Below, piece after piece: positions 7,363 through 16,142 of a DNA stretch of 64,000 nt; the stretch's first letter is position 1, and each line of letters starts with the position of its first letter. The DNA is from Gammaproteobacteria bacterium (GTDB lineage: Bacteria; Pseudomonadota; Gammaproteobacteria; Steroidobacterales; Steroidobacteraceae): positions 1 to 64,000 of the forward strand of contig JANXYK010000024.1 in assembly GCA_025350055.1 (NCBI GenBank). The letters run 5' to 3'. The notes under the pieces were generated by a model, which did not search any database, was not told where the DNA came from, and saw only the letters and a program-made list of their open reading frames with translations. Position numbers and translations under genes: made by a program.

Positions 7363-9350
7363 GCGGCGACCGCAGCGACTTGCGAGGGCAGCGGGAGGTT
7401 CGCCAGTGGCAGGCGCAGGTAAAACGTTGTCCCGACGCCGAGCTCGGTGTCGAAGTGAATCGTGCCGCCGTGCTTGTCGACGATCACCGTGCGGGCGATG
7501 GACAAGCCTTGCCCCGTGCCCTTACCCACCTCCTTCGTCGTGAAAAAGGGATCGAAGACCTTGTCGCGCGCCTCTACTGCAATGCCGGTGCCGGTATCGG
7601 CAATGGCGATCTCGACCGTCTCAGCATTCTGGCGCGTGCGTATGCTGATTGACCCCTGGGTCTCGCCGCCCGGATGGGCGGCGGCGATCGCATGAGCGGC
7701 GTTGATGATGAGGTTGAGGATCACCTGGTTGATCTCCCCGCCATGGCAAAGCACCAGTGGCAGATCGCCCAGTTCGGTCGTGAGTTCGGCGACATATTTG
7801 TACTCGTGCTTGGCGATGATCGCCGTGCTTCTTATCGATTGATTGAGATCGACCAGAGACTTCTCCTGTGCATCGGGGTAGGCAAACTCCTTCATCGCCC
7901 GCACGGTGCTGGCAATCCGTCCGAGCCCTTCCTGCGCACGATCGAGGGCATCAGGAGCATTGGCGAGCAGATACTCGAGATCGGCTGCGGTTTCCGCCGC
8001 GCGGGCAGCCATGAGCTCATCCTGCGCCTGGGCCGCCCCATCGACTGCCGCGCCGAGCGCGCGATACGCCGTCACGACGTTCGCAAAGTCGGTCAGCGCA
8101 CCGCGGACAAAGTGCACGCTGTCGGCGACAAACTGCACGGGCGTGTTGATCTCGTGCGCCACGCCGGCTGCGAGGCGTCCCACTGATTCGAGCTTTTGTG
8201 TCTGGGCGCGCTCGCGCCCACGACGGCGCTCCTCGGTAATGTCGCGCACGACGCCGCGCAGCATCTTGACGTCGCCCGCCAGGTCGCAGTTCACCACCCA
8301 ACGCAGCTCGGTCTGGCGGCCATCCGCTCTGGTGAAAGGGGTGACGAAGTCGTGCGGTCCCGGGCTACATTCATCGAATTGTTGGCGCATCTGGGAGTTG
8401 TCGTGTCGCGATACAACCCGCTCCAGAAACCCCTCACTTGCGCACTCGCTCGGCGTGCAACCAAAGAGCGCGGGCGCGCCCCGGCCAAAGGTGGGCAGCG
8501 TGCCTAGGGTGAGGTTGAGCGCCAGTGGCACGGCATTGGCGCTGTCGTAAATGAGCGAGAATTCGCGTCGACTCACCTCGAGCTCCTGAGTGCGCGCTGT
8601 GACGAGCTGCTCGAGCCGCGCCCGCTCGGTGTGCATGCGCTGGCGGCGGTCCTCGAACAGCCGCTGGAGTTCGCTGACCATCACATTGAAGGCATGAGCG
8701 AGGGCGCCGATTTCATCATCGATTGCGTCAGGCAGATTGGGCGGGCTCAGATCGCCCGCCGTGATGCGCCGCGCCACCACGGTGATCCCCGCGAGCCGTC
8801 GGGTGACGCCACGCGCAATAAAGAAGCCGAGGGCAAGTGCGCCAAGAAAGGCAATGATCGCAATCCCGAGCGCGGTGAGCGTCGCGCGCCGTTGCTCTGC
8901 GTCGATAAAACGGGTCGTGAGGCTCAAATAGAGATGACCCACCGCGCCCTCGGGCGCCCGCACGTCGGCCAGCGCAATCACATGTCCCGAATCCGCGAGC
9001 GCGGATGGGTGGACCTTCGCGAGGCGTTTCGGATACGCACCATGCCCCTCGATGAGCGTGCCCGAAGCGTCGTACACGCCAAGCCCGTCGATCGCGGGAT
9101 CGGCCCCCAGCGATGAGAAGATCTCGCGCGCAGTGAGTTCGTCATTGAAGGCGACCACGGGCTGCAGCTGCTCCTGCAGGAGGCGCGCATAGAACACGGA
9201 TTTCTCCGTGAGGCTGGTTCTCATGTGATGACTGCCCAGAGCGGTCATCGCGACGGTCACTATCATTGTAACCAGCACGCCCAGAAGAGCGAAGCACGCG
9301 ATGAGCTGGGTGCGCAGGGGCAGATTTCGGGGGTTCAGGGCGAGGGTCAC
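7359..9350 (-). CDS. Membrane histidine kinase, periplasmic sensor + HAMP + PAS
   Basis: 663 residues. A transmembrane helix near 17-38, a periplasmic domain of about 110 residues (40-155), a second helix near 157-178, HAMP ('ARGVTRRLAGITVVARRITAGD'-like region, about 178-235), a coiled coil, a PAS domain (about 265-375), HisKA with His in 'GVAHEINTPVQF' and HATPase with 'NLIINAAHAI', 'DTGTGI' and 'GKGTGQGLSIA'. The HisKA region is a close paralogue of the second kinase in this operon. Its start overlaps the peroxidase stop by 4 bp, so a periplasmic signal related to peroxide or electron flow is a reasonable guess. Confidence 0.9.
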   Translation of the reverse strand: MTLALNPRNLPLRTQLIACFALLGVLVTMIVTVAMTALGSHHMRTSLTEKSVFYARLLQEQLQPVVAFNDELTAREIFSSLGADPAIDGLGVYDASGTLIEGHGAYPKRLAKVHPSALADSGHVIALADVRAPEGAVGHLYLSLTTRFIDAEQRRATLTALGIAIIAFLGALALGFFIARGVTRRLAGITVVARRITAGDLSPPNLPDAIDDEIGALAHAFNVMVSELQRLFEDRRQRMHTERARLEQLVTARTQELEVSRREFSLIYDSANAVPLALNLTLGTLPTFGRGAPALFGCTPSECASEGFLERVVSRHDNSQMRQQFDECSPGPHDFVTPFTRADGRQTELRWVVNCDLAGDVKMLRGVVRDITEERRRGRERAQTQKLESVGRLAAGVAHEINTPVQFVADSVHFVRGALTDFANVVTAYRALGAAVDGAAQAQDELMAARAAETAADLEYLLANAPDALDRAQEGLGRIASTVRAMKEFAYPDAQEKSLVDLNQSIRSTAIIAKHEYKYVAELTTELGDLPLVLCHGGEINQVILNLIINAAHAIAAAHPGGETQGSISIRTRQNAETVEIAIADTGTGIAVEARDKVFDPFFTTKEVGKGTGQGLSIARTVIVDKHGGTIHFDTELGVGTTFYLRLPLANLPLPSQVAAVAA

Positions 9351-10495
9351 GGGCGCACGGCGGCAGGCAGGTTGGGACGGCGTATGTACTCGCGCGGGAT
9401 GTCGCCGGTGAGCGCGCCCAGCCAGGCGACGATGTCCTGGATTTCGGAGCTGTCCAGAGTGACGCCGAGCTGATGATACGCCATCAATCGCACTGCCGCT
9501 TCGAGCTTCGCGACCGACCCATCATGAAAGTATGGCGCAGTCTGCGCGACGTTACGCAGACTCGGCACTTTGAAGACCATCGCATCCGCGGCGTTTTGCG
9601 ATACCTGGGCGCGGCCGCGGTCGTGCTGATTGGGCCAGGGAATCTGCACACCGAGCTTCTCAAACATCGAGCCGCCGACGTAAGCGCCGGTGTGGCAGAC
9701 CATGCAGCCGAGATTCGCAAACAGCTTGGCGCCATCCTTGTCACGAGAACTGAGCGCGCTGTGATCGCCGAGCAGATAACGATCCCAACGACCCGGTGTG
9801 ATGAGCCCTCGCTCGAAGGTGGCAATTGCACCAGTCACATGATTGAAGCTGAGGGCCGCTTTGTCAGCCGGATAGGCCTTGGCAAAGGCCGCGCGATAGC
9901 CCTCAACGCCCCGCAGCGCTTTCAGCACTTGCTCGGCCGTCATGCCCATCACTGCGGGGTTTTCGATGGGGCCAGCGGCTTGTTCCTCGAGGTTCGCGGC
10001 GCGGCCATCCCAGAACTGACGGAAATGACCCGCTGCATTGAACGTGCTCGGCGCATTGCGTGCGCCCCGCCGCCCGTCGATGCCGACAGCCACTGCGGTC
10101 GCCGTCGTACCATAAGAGGTGAGCGGGTGACGTGAATTGCACGAGACTTTGCCGGTGCGGGAGAGGAGTGGCTCAAAATAGAGCATCCGCCCCAGATGGA
10201 CGAGCGACACATTGCTCGAGGCCTCGATTGTGAGCGGTTTGAAACGACGCAGAAGCCGTGGATTGAGATCTTCCGTGCCTTGCGCGTCTTGCGTCGACGC
10301 GCTCGAGATCGCCGGTGGGTGCCTCGGCGCATCGCTCAACGTCGTCATCACAGACTCGCGTTCGCAACCTGCGAGGCTCCACGCGGCAACACCCAGGAGC
10401 AACCAACGCTGCCGGGCTCGTTGGACCCGCAGGCTATCCGGCGTGCGCTGCCGTGGCCTGTAGTCGGAGGAGTCCGGTTGCATGCTGATATCCAT
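9347..10495 (-). CDS. Di-heme cytochrome c peroxidase-family lipoprotein, one heme motif degenerate
   Basis: 382 residues of the CcpA/MauG family, whose members use two c-hemes to reduce H2O2 or oxidise proteins in the periplasm. A lipoprotein signal ends in 'SLAGC' near residue 44. The C-terminal heme motif CMVCH (near 262) is intact. The N-terminal motif, normally CxxCH, reads CNSRH at residues 119-123: the second cysteine is Arg (codon CGT at 10132-10130, one transition from TGT) while the His ligand remains. Flanking family motifs ('SRTGKVSC', 'RNAPSTFNAAGHFRQFWDGRAANLEEQA' in part, 'YFHDGSV') are well kept, so the loss is specific. First gene of the operon with two sensor-regulator pairs. 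Confidence 0.88.
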   Translation of the reverse strand: MDISMQPDSSDYRPRQRTPDSLRVQRARQRWLLLGVAAWSLAGCERESVMTTLSDAPRHPPAISSASTQDAQGTEDLNPRLLRRFKPLTIEASSNVSLVHLGRMLYFEPLLSRTGKVSCNSRHPLTSYGTTATAVAVGIDGRRGARNAPSTFNAAGHFRQFWDGRAANLEEQAAGPIENPAVMGMTAEQVLKALRGVEGYRAAFAKAYPADKAALSFNHVTGAIATFERGLITPGRWDRYLLGDHSALSSRDKDGAKLFANLGCMVCHTGAYVGGSMFEKLGVQIPWPNQHDRGRAQVSQNAADAMVFKVPSLRNVAQTAPYFHDGSVAKLEAAVRLMAYHQLGVTLDSSEIQDIVAWLGALTGDIPREYIRRPNLPAAVRP

Positions 10496-10621
10496 TGACG
10501 CCCATTCCCTGCCCCCGGGTAACGGCCATCGCCTGGAGAGTTGATACCGACGTCAGGCCGAACCGTGAACTGGCGCGCAATTCTGCTCGGGTTCGGAGTG
10601 AAATCGGCGTCCAGGAACTGA

Positions 10622-10954
10622 ATCGAGCCAGCGTGGGATTGGCATCACGAGGCGCCAGGGCTTGATGAGCGCTTGAACAACCCCAACACCGCATTGGACC
10701 TCGCGGCTGCGATTCGCGGCAACCCTGCGCTGCAAGTGTTGTCGATGAACGGCCTGTACGATATGGCGACGCCGTTCTTCGCCACCGAATACGACTTGTC
10801 GCACATGCCGTTGACGCCCGATCTGCGCGGCAACGTCAGGACCACCTATTACGACTCAGGCCATATGACCTATGGAGACCAGGCGGCCCTGGCGCAGATG
10901 AAACGCGATCTCGGGACTTTCTACGATGATGCGTTGACCAGTAAGCCCAATTAG
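10622..10954 (+). pseudogene. C-terminal remnant of an S10 serine carboxypeptidase
   Basis: Only the last ~110 residues of an S10 family peptidase remain: 'PAWDWHHEAPG', then 'LQVLSMNGLYDMATPFFATEY' in part, carrying the catalytic Asp of the 'NG.YD.ATPF' motif, and the catalytic His in 'YDSGHMTYG'. A TGA at 10619 closes the frame and no S10 serine motif (GESYG) exists upstream, where the peroxidase operon begins on the other strand. About three quarters of a ~480-residue gene has been deleted. Its stop overlaps the convergent hydrolase stop by 4 bp. Confidence 0.8.
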
Positions 10955-11760
10955 TCGCTGACTCGGCGCCGTTGAGTGTAGGGGCCCAGGAAATCCCGGG
11001 CGAGGCGCAGCACTTCCTCAGTTCGCTCCCGATGAGGTACATGACCGCAGTTCTCAAGAATTGCTGACTCGCACGGTCCGCCGAGCTTGCTGGCAATGCG
11101 GCGCGGGAACTCGACGCCGCCGTACTCGTCCTGATCGCCATGGATGACCAGTACGGGGCATCTGATCTCTGCAAGCTGCGAATCCAGTGTCCAGGACTGG
11201 AACTGCGGCGACAGCCACACCGCCGTCCATGCACGCAGCACCCAGGAGGCCTTCTCGCCATGCCATCTGGCGATTTTCTGGAATTGTTCGGCATGCGCAA
11301 ACTTCTCTCTGGTCGCCCGGATGGCCTCCAGCGTGCGCGGCTCAACGAAGGCTTGCGCCGACAAGCTGACGACCGCTTCGCAATGGGCGCCGTGCAAGGC
11401 CGCAATCGTCAGCGCCATGGCGCCGCCCACACTGTGTCCCAGCAGCACCAGCTGCTCGCTTCCCAGGGCTTTCAGTATGGCGGGGAACTGCGCTTCGGCC
11501 TCTTCTGCGATGAATTGCATAGAGGGTAGTTCGATTCGTGCGGTCGATTTACCGAATCCGAGCCTGTCATACGCGACTACCGGACGCCCGGTCGCAACCG
11601 CCAGCTGCGACGGGAAATCACGCCACATATTGACGCAGCCGAGCGAGTCATGCAGCAGGAGGATCGGAGCGCCAGAACTGCGCTCTGCGAACCAACGGCG
11701 GACAAAGACCCGTCCCCCGGGAACCCCCAGGAACGAATCTCGTATCTCCAACCCCGCCAA
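10951..11760 (-). CDS. Alpha/beta-fold hydrolase
   Basis: 269 residues, the usual size. Oxyanion-hole region 'LLLHDSLGC' (HD in place of HG), nucleophile elbow 'GHSVGG' (Ser near 107), Asp in 'IHGDQDEYG' and His in 'CGHVPHRE' complete a catalytic triad. No signal peptide, so it is cytoplasmic. It lies 12 bp downstream of dcp on the same strand and is probably co-transcribed. Substrate not predictable: esterases, C-C hydrolases and proline iminopeptidase-like enzymes share this fold. Confidence 0.85.
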   Translation of the reverse strand: MAGLEIRDSFLGVPGGRVFVRRWFAERSSGAPILLLHDSLGCVNMWRDFPSQLAVATGRPVVAYDRLGFGKSTARIELPSMQFIAEEAEAQFPAILKALGSEQLVLLGHSVGGAMALTIAALHGAHCEAVVSLSAQAFVEPRTLEAIRATREKFAHAEQFQKIARWHGEKASWVLRAWTAVWLSPQFQSWTLDSQLAEIRCPVLVIHGDQDEYGGVEFPRRIASKLGGPCESAILENCGHVPHRERTEEVLRLARDFLGPYTQRRRVSD

Positions 11761-11772
11761 CTGGTCAGTTCG

Positions 11773-13914
11773 TCAGGCCACCGGAAATCCGCGATCCCGC
11801 ATCAATGCGCGCGTGTCCACATCGCGCCCGCGGAAGTTGCGGAACGCCACATCCGGCGGCACCGTGTTGCCGACGCGGAAGATGCTGTCGCGGAAGCGAT
11901 CGCAGGTCTTGCGATCGTACATGCTGCCGGCCTCGGTGAAGGCTTCGACGGCATCGGCCGACATCGTATCGGCCCACACGTAGACGTAATAGCCAGCCGA
12001 GTATCCGTCGCCGGAGAAGATGTGCCCGAAGGCCGGCGGGCGATGGCGCATGACGATTTCCTTCGGCATGTCGATCTCCGCCATGGTGGTGCGCTCGAAC
12101 TCGCCGGCATCGATGTCCTTGTCGGTGGACGCTGCCAGGTGGATCTTCATGTCGTAGATGGCCGAGGCCATGTACTCGGTGGTGATGAATCCCTGGTTGA
12201 AAGTGTGGGCCTTGCGGATCTTGTCGGCGAGCGCGGCCGGCATGGGCTTGCCGGTCTGGTGGTGCAGCGCAAAGCGGCTCAGCACTTCCGTGGTCGGCAG
12301 CCAGCGTTCGTTAACCTGGCTCGGGAACTCGACGAAATCGCGCTTCACGTTGGTGCCCGCGAGCGTCGGGTAGGCGACGTTCGATTGCAGGCCATGCAGC
12401 GCGTGGCCGAACTCGTGGAACATCGTCACGGCATCGTCCCAGGAAATAAGCACCGGCTCGCCGGGCTTGGTCTTCACGAAGTTGGCATTGTTGGAGACGA
12501 TGGGCGTGACTTCCCCATGGAAGCGCTCCTGCGTGCGGTATTCATTCATCCACGCGCCGGAATTCTTGCCGTCGCGCGCATAGGGGTCGAAATACCACAG
12601 GCCGACGCGCTTGCCGTCGCGCGAAACCTCGTAGACAGTGATGTCCGGCTGCGCGAACGGCAGTCCTTCAACCTTGCTGAAGTGCAGGCCATAGACTGCG
12701 CCCGCGGCCCAGAACATGCCCTCGCGGATCTTGTCGAGCTGCAGGTACTGTTTCACTTCGTTGTTGTCGAGGTCGTACTGCTGCTTGCGCAGCTTCTCGG
12801 CGTAAAAGCGATAGTCCCAGGCCTCGAGCTTGAAAGTGGCGCCTTCCTGGTCGGCGATCTTCTGCATCGCCGCGACATCTTCACGCACGCGACCGATCGA
12901 CGCCTTCCAGACCTTCATCATCAGGTTCATGGCGTTGTCGGGTGTGCGGGCCATGTTGTCATCGAGGATCCAATGGGCATGGGTCGGGTAGCCCAGTAGC
13001 TTCGCGCGCTCGGCGCGCAGCTTCAGGATCGTGGCGATCACCGGCTTGTTGTTGTGCGCGTCGTCCATTTCACCGCGCCGCGTCCACATCCTGAACACCT
13101 TGTCGCGCAGGTCGCGACGCGTGGAATAGGTGAGGAACGGCTCGGCCGAAGAGCGCGTATTGGCGATCAACCAGCTGGTGGGTTTGCCGCGGGCAGTCGC
13201 CACGGATCGAGCCGCACCGATCAGGCTCTCCGATAGTCCGGCGAGGTCGGCTTCGCTGCCGAGCTCGATGGTGTAGGTCTCCTCGTCGTGCAGCTGGTTC
13301 TGGCTGAAGGCGGTGAAGGCCCTCGCCAGCTCCTGGTTGATCGCTGCCAGACGCTTCTTGCCAGCCGCGTCCAGGGCGGCGCCCTGACGCGCGAAGTAGG
13401 TGTATTGCACGTCGGACAAGCGCTGCTGTTCGGTAGTCAGCCCGGCGCTCGTGCGCGTGTCGTAGACTGCCTTGACGCGCTTGAACAGCGCTTCGTTCTG
13501 CACCAACTCATCGCCGAACGCCGCAAACACCGGGTTCATCTCGGCTTCAACCTTCTGCATGGCCTGATCGTTCAGGGTCGAGGTCCAGATATTGAACAGC
13601 CGCGAGACGCGCGTGAGCGGCCGGCCCGATTCTTCGAGCGCGGCCAGGGTGTTCTCGAAAGTAGGCGGAGCCTTGCTGCTGGCAATCGCCTTGATCTCGG
13701 CGCGCTGCAGATCCATGCCCTTCAGGATGGCGGGCTTCATCGCAGCCACGGTCACCTTGTTGAATGGCGGGTAGCCGCCATGGGGCCCCGTCCAGTCATC
13801 GAGCATCGGTCCCAGGGAAGCCGCCGCCAGTGCATCCGACCACTCAGCCATGCCGGTAGCCGCCGTCAGTGCCGCCAGCGCGGCCGAGCCTGTCATGAAG
13901 GTTCTGCGTTCCAT
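11773..13914 (-). CDS. dcp: Peptidyl-dipeptidase Dcp, Tat-exported (M3 family)
   Basis: 713 residues, typical of Dcp/oligopeptidase A. The N-terminus is a twin-arginine signal (MERRTFMTGSAALAALTAATG), so the enzyme acts in the periplasm, releasing dipeptides from peptide C-termini. The zinc motif HEFGHALHG lies near residue 500, with the distal Glu in the following helix ('DFVEFPSQVNE'). C-terminal M3 features 'GYSAGYYVYVWADTMSADAVEAF' are recognisable in part. It is transcribed away from an amidohydrolase and near an oligopeptide transporter, consistent with peptide scavenging. Confidence 0.95.
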   Translation of the reverse strand: MERRTFMTGSAALAALTAATGMAEWSDALAAASLGPMLDDWTGPHGGYPPFNKVTVAAMKPAILKGMDLQRAEIKAIASSKAPPTFENTLAALEESGRPLTRVSRLFNIWTSTLNDQAMQKVEAEMNPVFAAFGDELVQNEALFKRVKAVYDTRTSAGLTTEQQRLSDVQYTYFARQGAALDAAGKKRLAAINQELARAFTAFSQNQLHDEETYTIELGSEADLAGLSESLIGAARSVATARGKPTSWLIANTRSSAEPFLTYSTRRDLRDKVFRMWTRRGEMDDAHNNKPVIATILKLRAERAKLLGYPTHAHWILDDNMARTPDNAMNLMMKVWKASIGRVREDVAAMQKIADQEGATFKLEAWDYRFYAEKLRKQQYDLDNNEVKQYLQLDKIREGMFWAAGAVYGLHFSKVEGLPFAQPDITVYEVSRDGKRVGLWYFDPYARDGKNSGAWMNEYRTQERFHGEVTPIVSNNANFVKTKPGEPVLISWDDAVTMFHEFGHALHGLQSNVAYPTLAGTNVKRDFVEFPSQVNERWLPTTEVLSRFALHHQTGKPMPAALADKIRKAHTFNQGFITTEYMASAIYDMKIHLAASTDKDIDAGEFERTTMAEIDMPKEIVMRHRPPAFGHIFSGDGYSAGYYVYVWADTMSADAVEAFTEAGSMYDRKTCDRFRDSIFRVGNTVPPDVAFRNFRGRDVDTRALMRDRGFPVA

Positions 13915-14040
13915 GGATTTCCCCCGTATTCATTGTGTTGGCCTGTGTGCCTATGATCGAAGTGTAGGCGAGCCGCGAAGTGCCGCCTAGTGTAGTGTTT
14001 GCCATTCAATATTCTTCACAATGGCCGGGGGGCATGCACT

Positions 14041-15390
14041 ATGAACGATTCCGACGCTGCGGCGGGTGTGCTGCGCAAAGCGCTGGCGCTGGGTCTGCTG
14101 GGATTCGCGGCCGGCACCGCCGGCATCGCGGGTGCCGCGGGTGTCGAAGCGCCCGCCGCCGCTGCGCCCGCGAGCCAGTGGCTGCGCTGCGGCCAGCTCT
14201 GGGATGGTCGCGGCGGGTCGCTGCGTGGGCCGGTGCTGGTGGAGATTCGCGGCGATCGTATCGGCGAAGTGCGCTCGGCCGACGCCGCGCCACCGCCGGG
14301 GCCCGTGACCGACCTATCCGAGCTGACCTGCCTGCCGGGTCTCATCGACAGTCATACCCATGTGCTGCTGCAGGGCGATATCACGGCTGATGACTATGAC
14401 GCGCAGCTGCTGAAACAGTCGCCCGAGTACCGCACGATCCTGGCCACCGTAAACGCGCGGCGCATGCTCTCGTGGGGATTCACGACCATCCGCGATCTCG
14501 AGACGGAAGGTGCCGGCTACGCCGATGTCGATGTGCGCGATGCGATCCAGCGCGGCGTGATTCCCGGGCCGCGCATGCAGGTTGCCGGCCGCTCGATGGA
14601 TGTCACCGGTGCGTATCCGCTGCTGGGCTATGCGCCCGCGGTCATCGTGCCCAAGGGTGTGCAGGAAGTTGACGGTGCCGATGGCGGGCGCCGCGCGGTG
14701 CGCGAGCAGCTCTCGCACGGCGTCGACTGGATCAAGGTGTACTCCGATCGCAGCTATCGGCTCGCCGGCAATGGTGTGCTTGACGACATCCCGACCTTCA
14801 CGCCGGATGAGCTCAAGGCGATTGTCGACGAGGCGCATCGCCAGCGGCACCATGTCGCCTCGCATGCGATGGCGTTGCATGGCGTGCACAACTCGGTCGA
14901 GGCCGGTGTGGACAGCATCGAACACGGCAACTACATCGCCGACGAAGACTTGCACACCATGGTGCAGAAAGGCATCTACTACGTGCCGACGATTTTTGTA
15001 GGGGAATACGTGGCTGAGGGCCGCGCCAAGGCTGGCGCCCCTGTGTGGCTCGACATGGTGGCCATCCACGAGAACACGTTTCGCCGCGCGCTCAAGGCCG
15101 GTGTCAAAATTGCCTTCGGCACCGATATCGGGGGCTTCGACTGGCACATCAATCCGGCACGGGAATTTGCCGGCATGGTCAAGTTCGGCATGACCCCCGA
15201 GCAGGCGCTGCGCTCGGCGACGGTGGCAGGCGCCGAGCTGCTGGGGTGGAGCGATCGCATCGGCACCGTGGAAGCCGGCAAGTTGGCCGACCTGGTCGCG
15301 GTGCGGGGTAATCCGCTCGCCGATGTCACGGTGCTCGAGCAGGTTCGCTTCGTGATGAAGGGCGGGGTGGCGTATCCGATCAACAATTAG
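14041..15390 (+). CDS. Exported metal-dependent amidohydrolase (Xaa-dipeptidase/imidazolonepropionase-like)
   Basis: 449 residues. The start at ATG 14041 is supported by a G-rich Shine-Dalgarno just upstream (14026-14031) and by the hydrophobic, alanine-rich leader that follows. The amidohydrolase barrel shows the first ligands in 'PGLIDSHTHV', bridging region 'GVDWIKVYSD', His in 'HHVASHAMALHGV' and 'DSIEHGNYI', and the catalytic Asp in 'AFGTDIGGFDWH'. Family members cleave dipeptides such as Xaa-Pro or Xaa-Arg, N-acyl amino acids or other cyclic amides. Divergent from dcp across a 126-bp gap and followed by a MalM-like gene and a peptide transporter. Confidence 0.9.
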   Translation: MNDSDAAAGVLRKALALGLLGFAAGTAGIAGAAGVEAPAAAAPASQWLRCGQLWDGRGGSLRGPVLVEIRGDRIGEVRSADAAPPPGPVTDLSELTCLPGLIDSHTHVLLQGDITADDYDAQLLKQSPEYRTILATVNARRMLSWGFTTIRDLETEGAGYADVDVRDAIQRGVIPGPRMQVAGRSMDVTGAYPLLGYAPAVIVPKGVQEVDGADGGRRAVREQLSHGVDWIKVYSDRSYRLAGNGVLDDIPTFTPDELKAIVDEAHRQRHHVASHAMALHGVHNSVEAGVDSIEHGNYIADEDLHTMVQKGIYYVPTIFVGEYVAEGRAKAGAPVWLDMVAIHENTFRRALKAGVKIAFGTDIGGFDWHINPAREFAGMVKFGMTPEQALRSATVAGAELLGWSDRIGTVEAGKLADLVAVRGNPLADVTVLEQVRFVMKGGVAYPINN

Positions 15391-15456
15391 CGTTTGGTCG
15401 AGTCCGGCTTTGTGTGACCTGGCGGGCGGATGCGACCCAATACACCGGAGACAACC

Positions 15457-16122
15457 ATGATGGTTCGTTACTTGCGTCGGATCAAAATGGCCATCGGATT
15501 GTTGGCTTTCGCATCGCTCGTTGAAGCGCAGGAGATTTCCACGCTCCCGGCTGGAGCGCATGTTCACGGCGTGAGAGCCAAGGCGGAGGAGGCGTATGCC
15601 GCGGCCAAGTCATGCTGTCAAGGCATGGCTGAATTCAAATATGAGACGCTGGGCGACAAGGCTTCAATCGTGACTCATATCGACCAGACGAAGCAGGCCT
15701 ATGATTTTCAGACGGGAAAGAGTTTCTTCCTGGCGTTCAAACTCCCTGCGCTGAGCCACGACGTTGCGATAACAATCAAGAGCTATTTCGCGAGCCATGT
15801 CTTCGTTCCGAATTTCCTGTTTCTCGATAACGACTTCAAGGAGATCCGAAGACTCGGCATTCCAGATGCTCACTTTGTAGCGGCCGGCTGGGTTGAGCGA
15901 GGACACTACGAATTGAGTACCAAGCTGGCGCCCGAGGATCCAGCGCGCTACTTGATCATTCTGACGACTGAGAAGGATCTGCAAGGTGCCGTGGATGCTG
16001 GCCCCGGGCACCAGACTTTTGCCGCTGGAGGCGTCTTCGTCGCCATCGGCACAGGGGACGTCATCAACGCGCACGGCCCGACTGGGAAGATCAGCCTGGA
16101 AGTTGCCGCAGCGAAACAATAA
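15457..16122 (+). CDS. MalM-family periplasmic protein
   Basis: 221 residues from ATG 15457, which has GGAG six bases upstream; an ATG at 15430 lacks one. A signal peptide ends near 'LVEAQ'. Similarity to MalM of the E. coli maltose regulon is seen in 'SHVFVPNFLFLDNDF' and 'YLIILTTEKDLQGAV', patterns typical of that family. The molecular role of MalM is unknown. No maltose genes are nearby; the gene sits between an amidohydrolase and a POT transporter on the same strand. Confidence 0.7.
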   Translation: MMVRYLRRIKMAIGLLAFASLVEAQEISTLPAGAHVHGVRAKAEEAYAAAKSCCQGMAEFKYETLGDKASIVTHIDQTKQAYDFQTGKSFFLAFKLPALSHDVAITIKSYFASHVFVPNFLFLDNDFKEIRRLGIPDAHFVAAGWVERGHYELSTKLAPEDPARYLIILTTEKDLQGAVDAGPGHQTFAAGGVFVAIGTGDVINAHGPTGKISLEVAAAKQ

Positions 16123-16142
16123 GGCATCGGTAGTACCACGCT

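Noticed and set aside
14030-14390. Alternative start at 13999 for the amidohydrolase
   Set aside because: It adds a non-hydrophobic segment before the export signal, whereas ATG 14041 has a G-rich ribosome-binding site and begins at the signal peptide.
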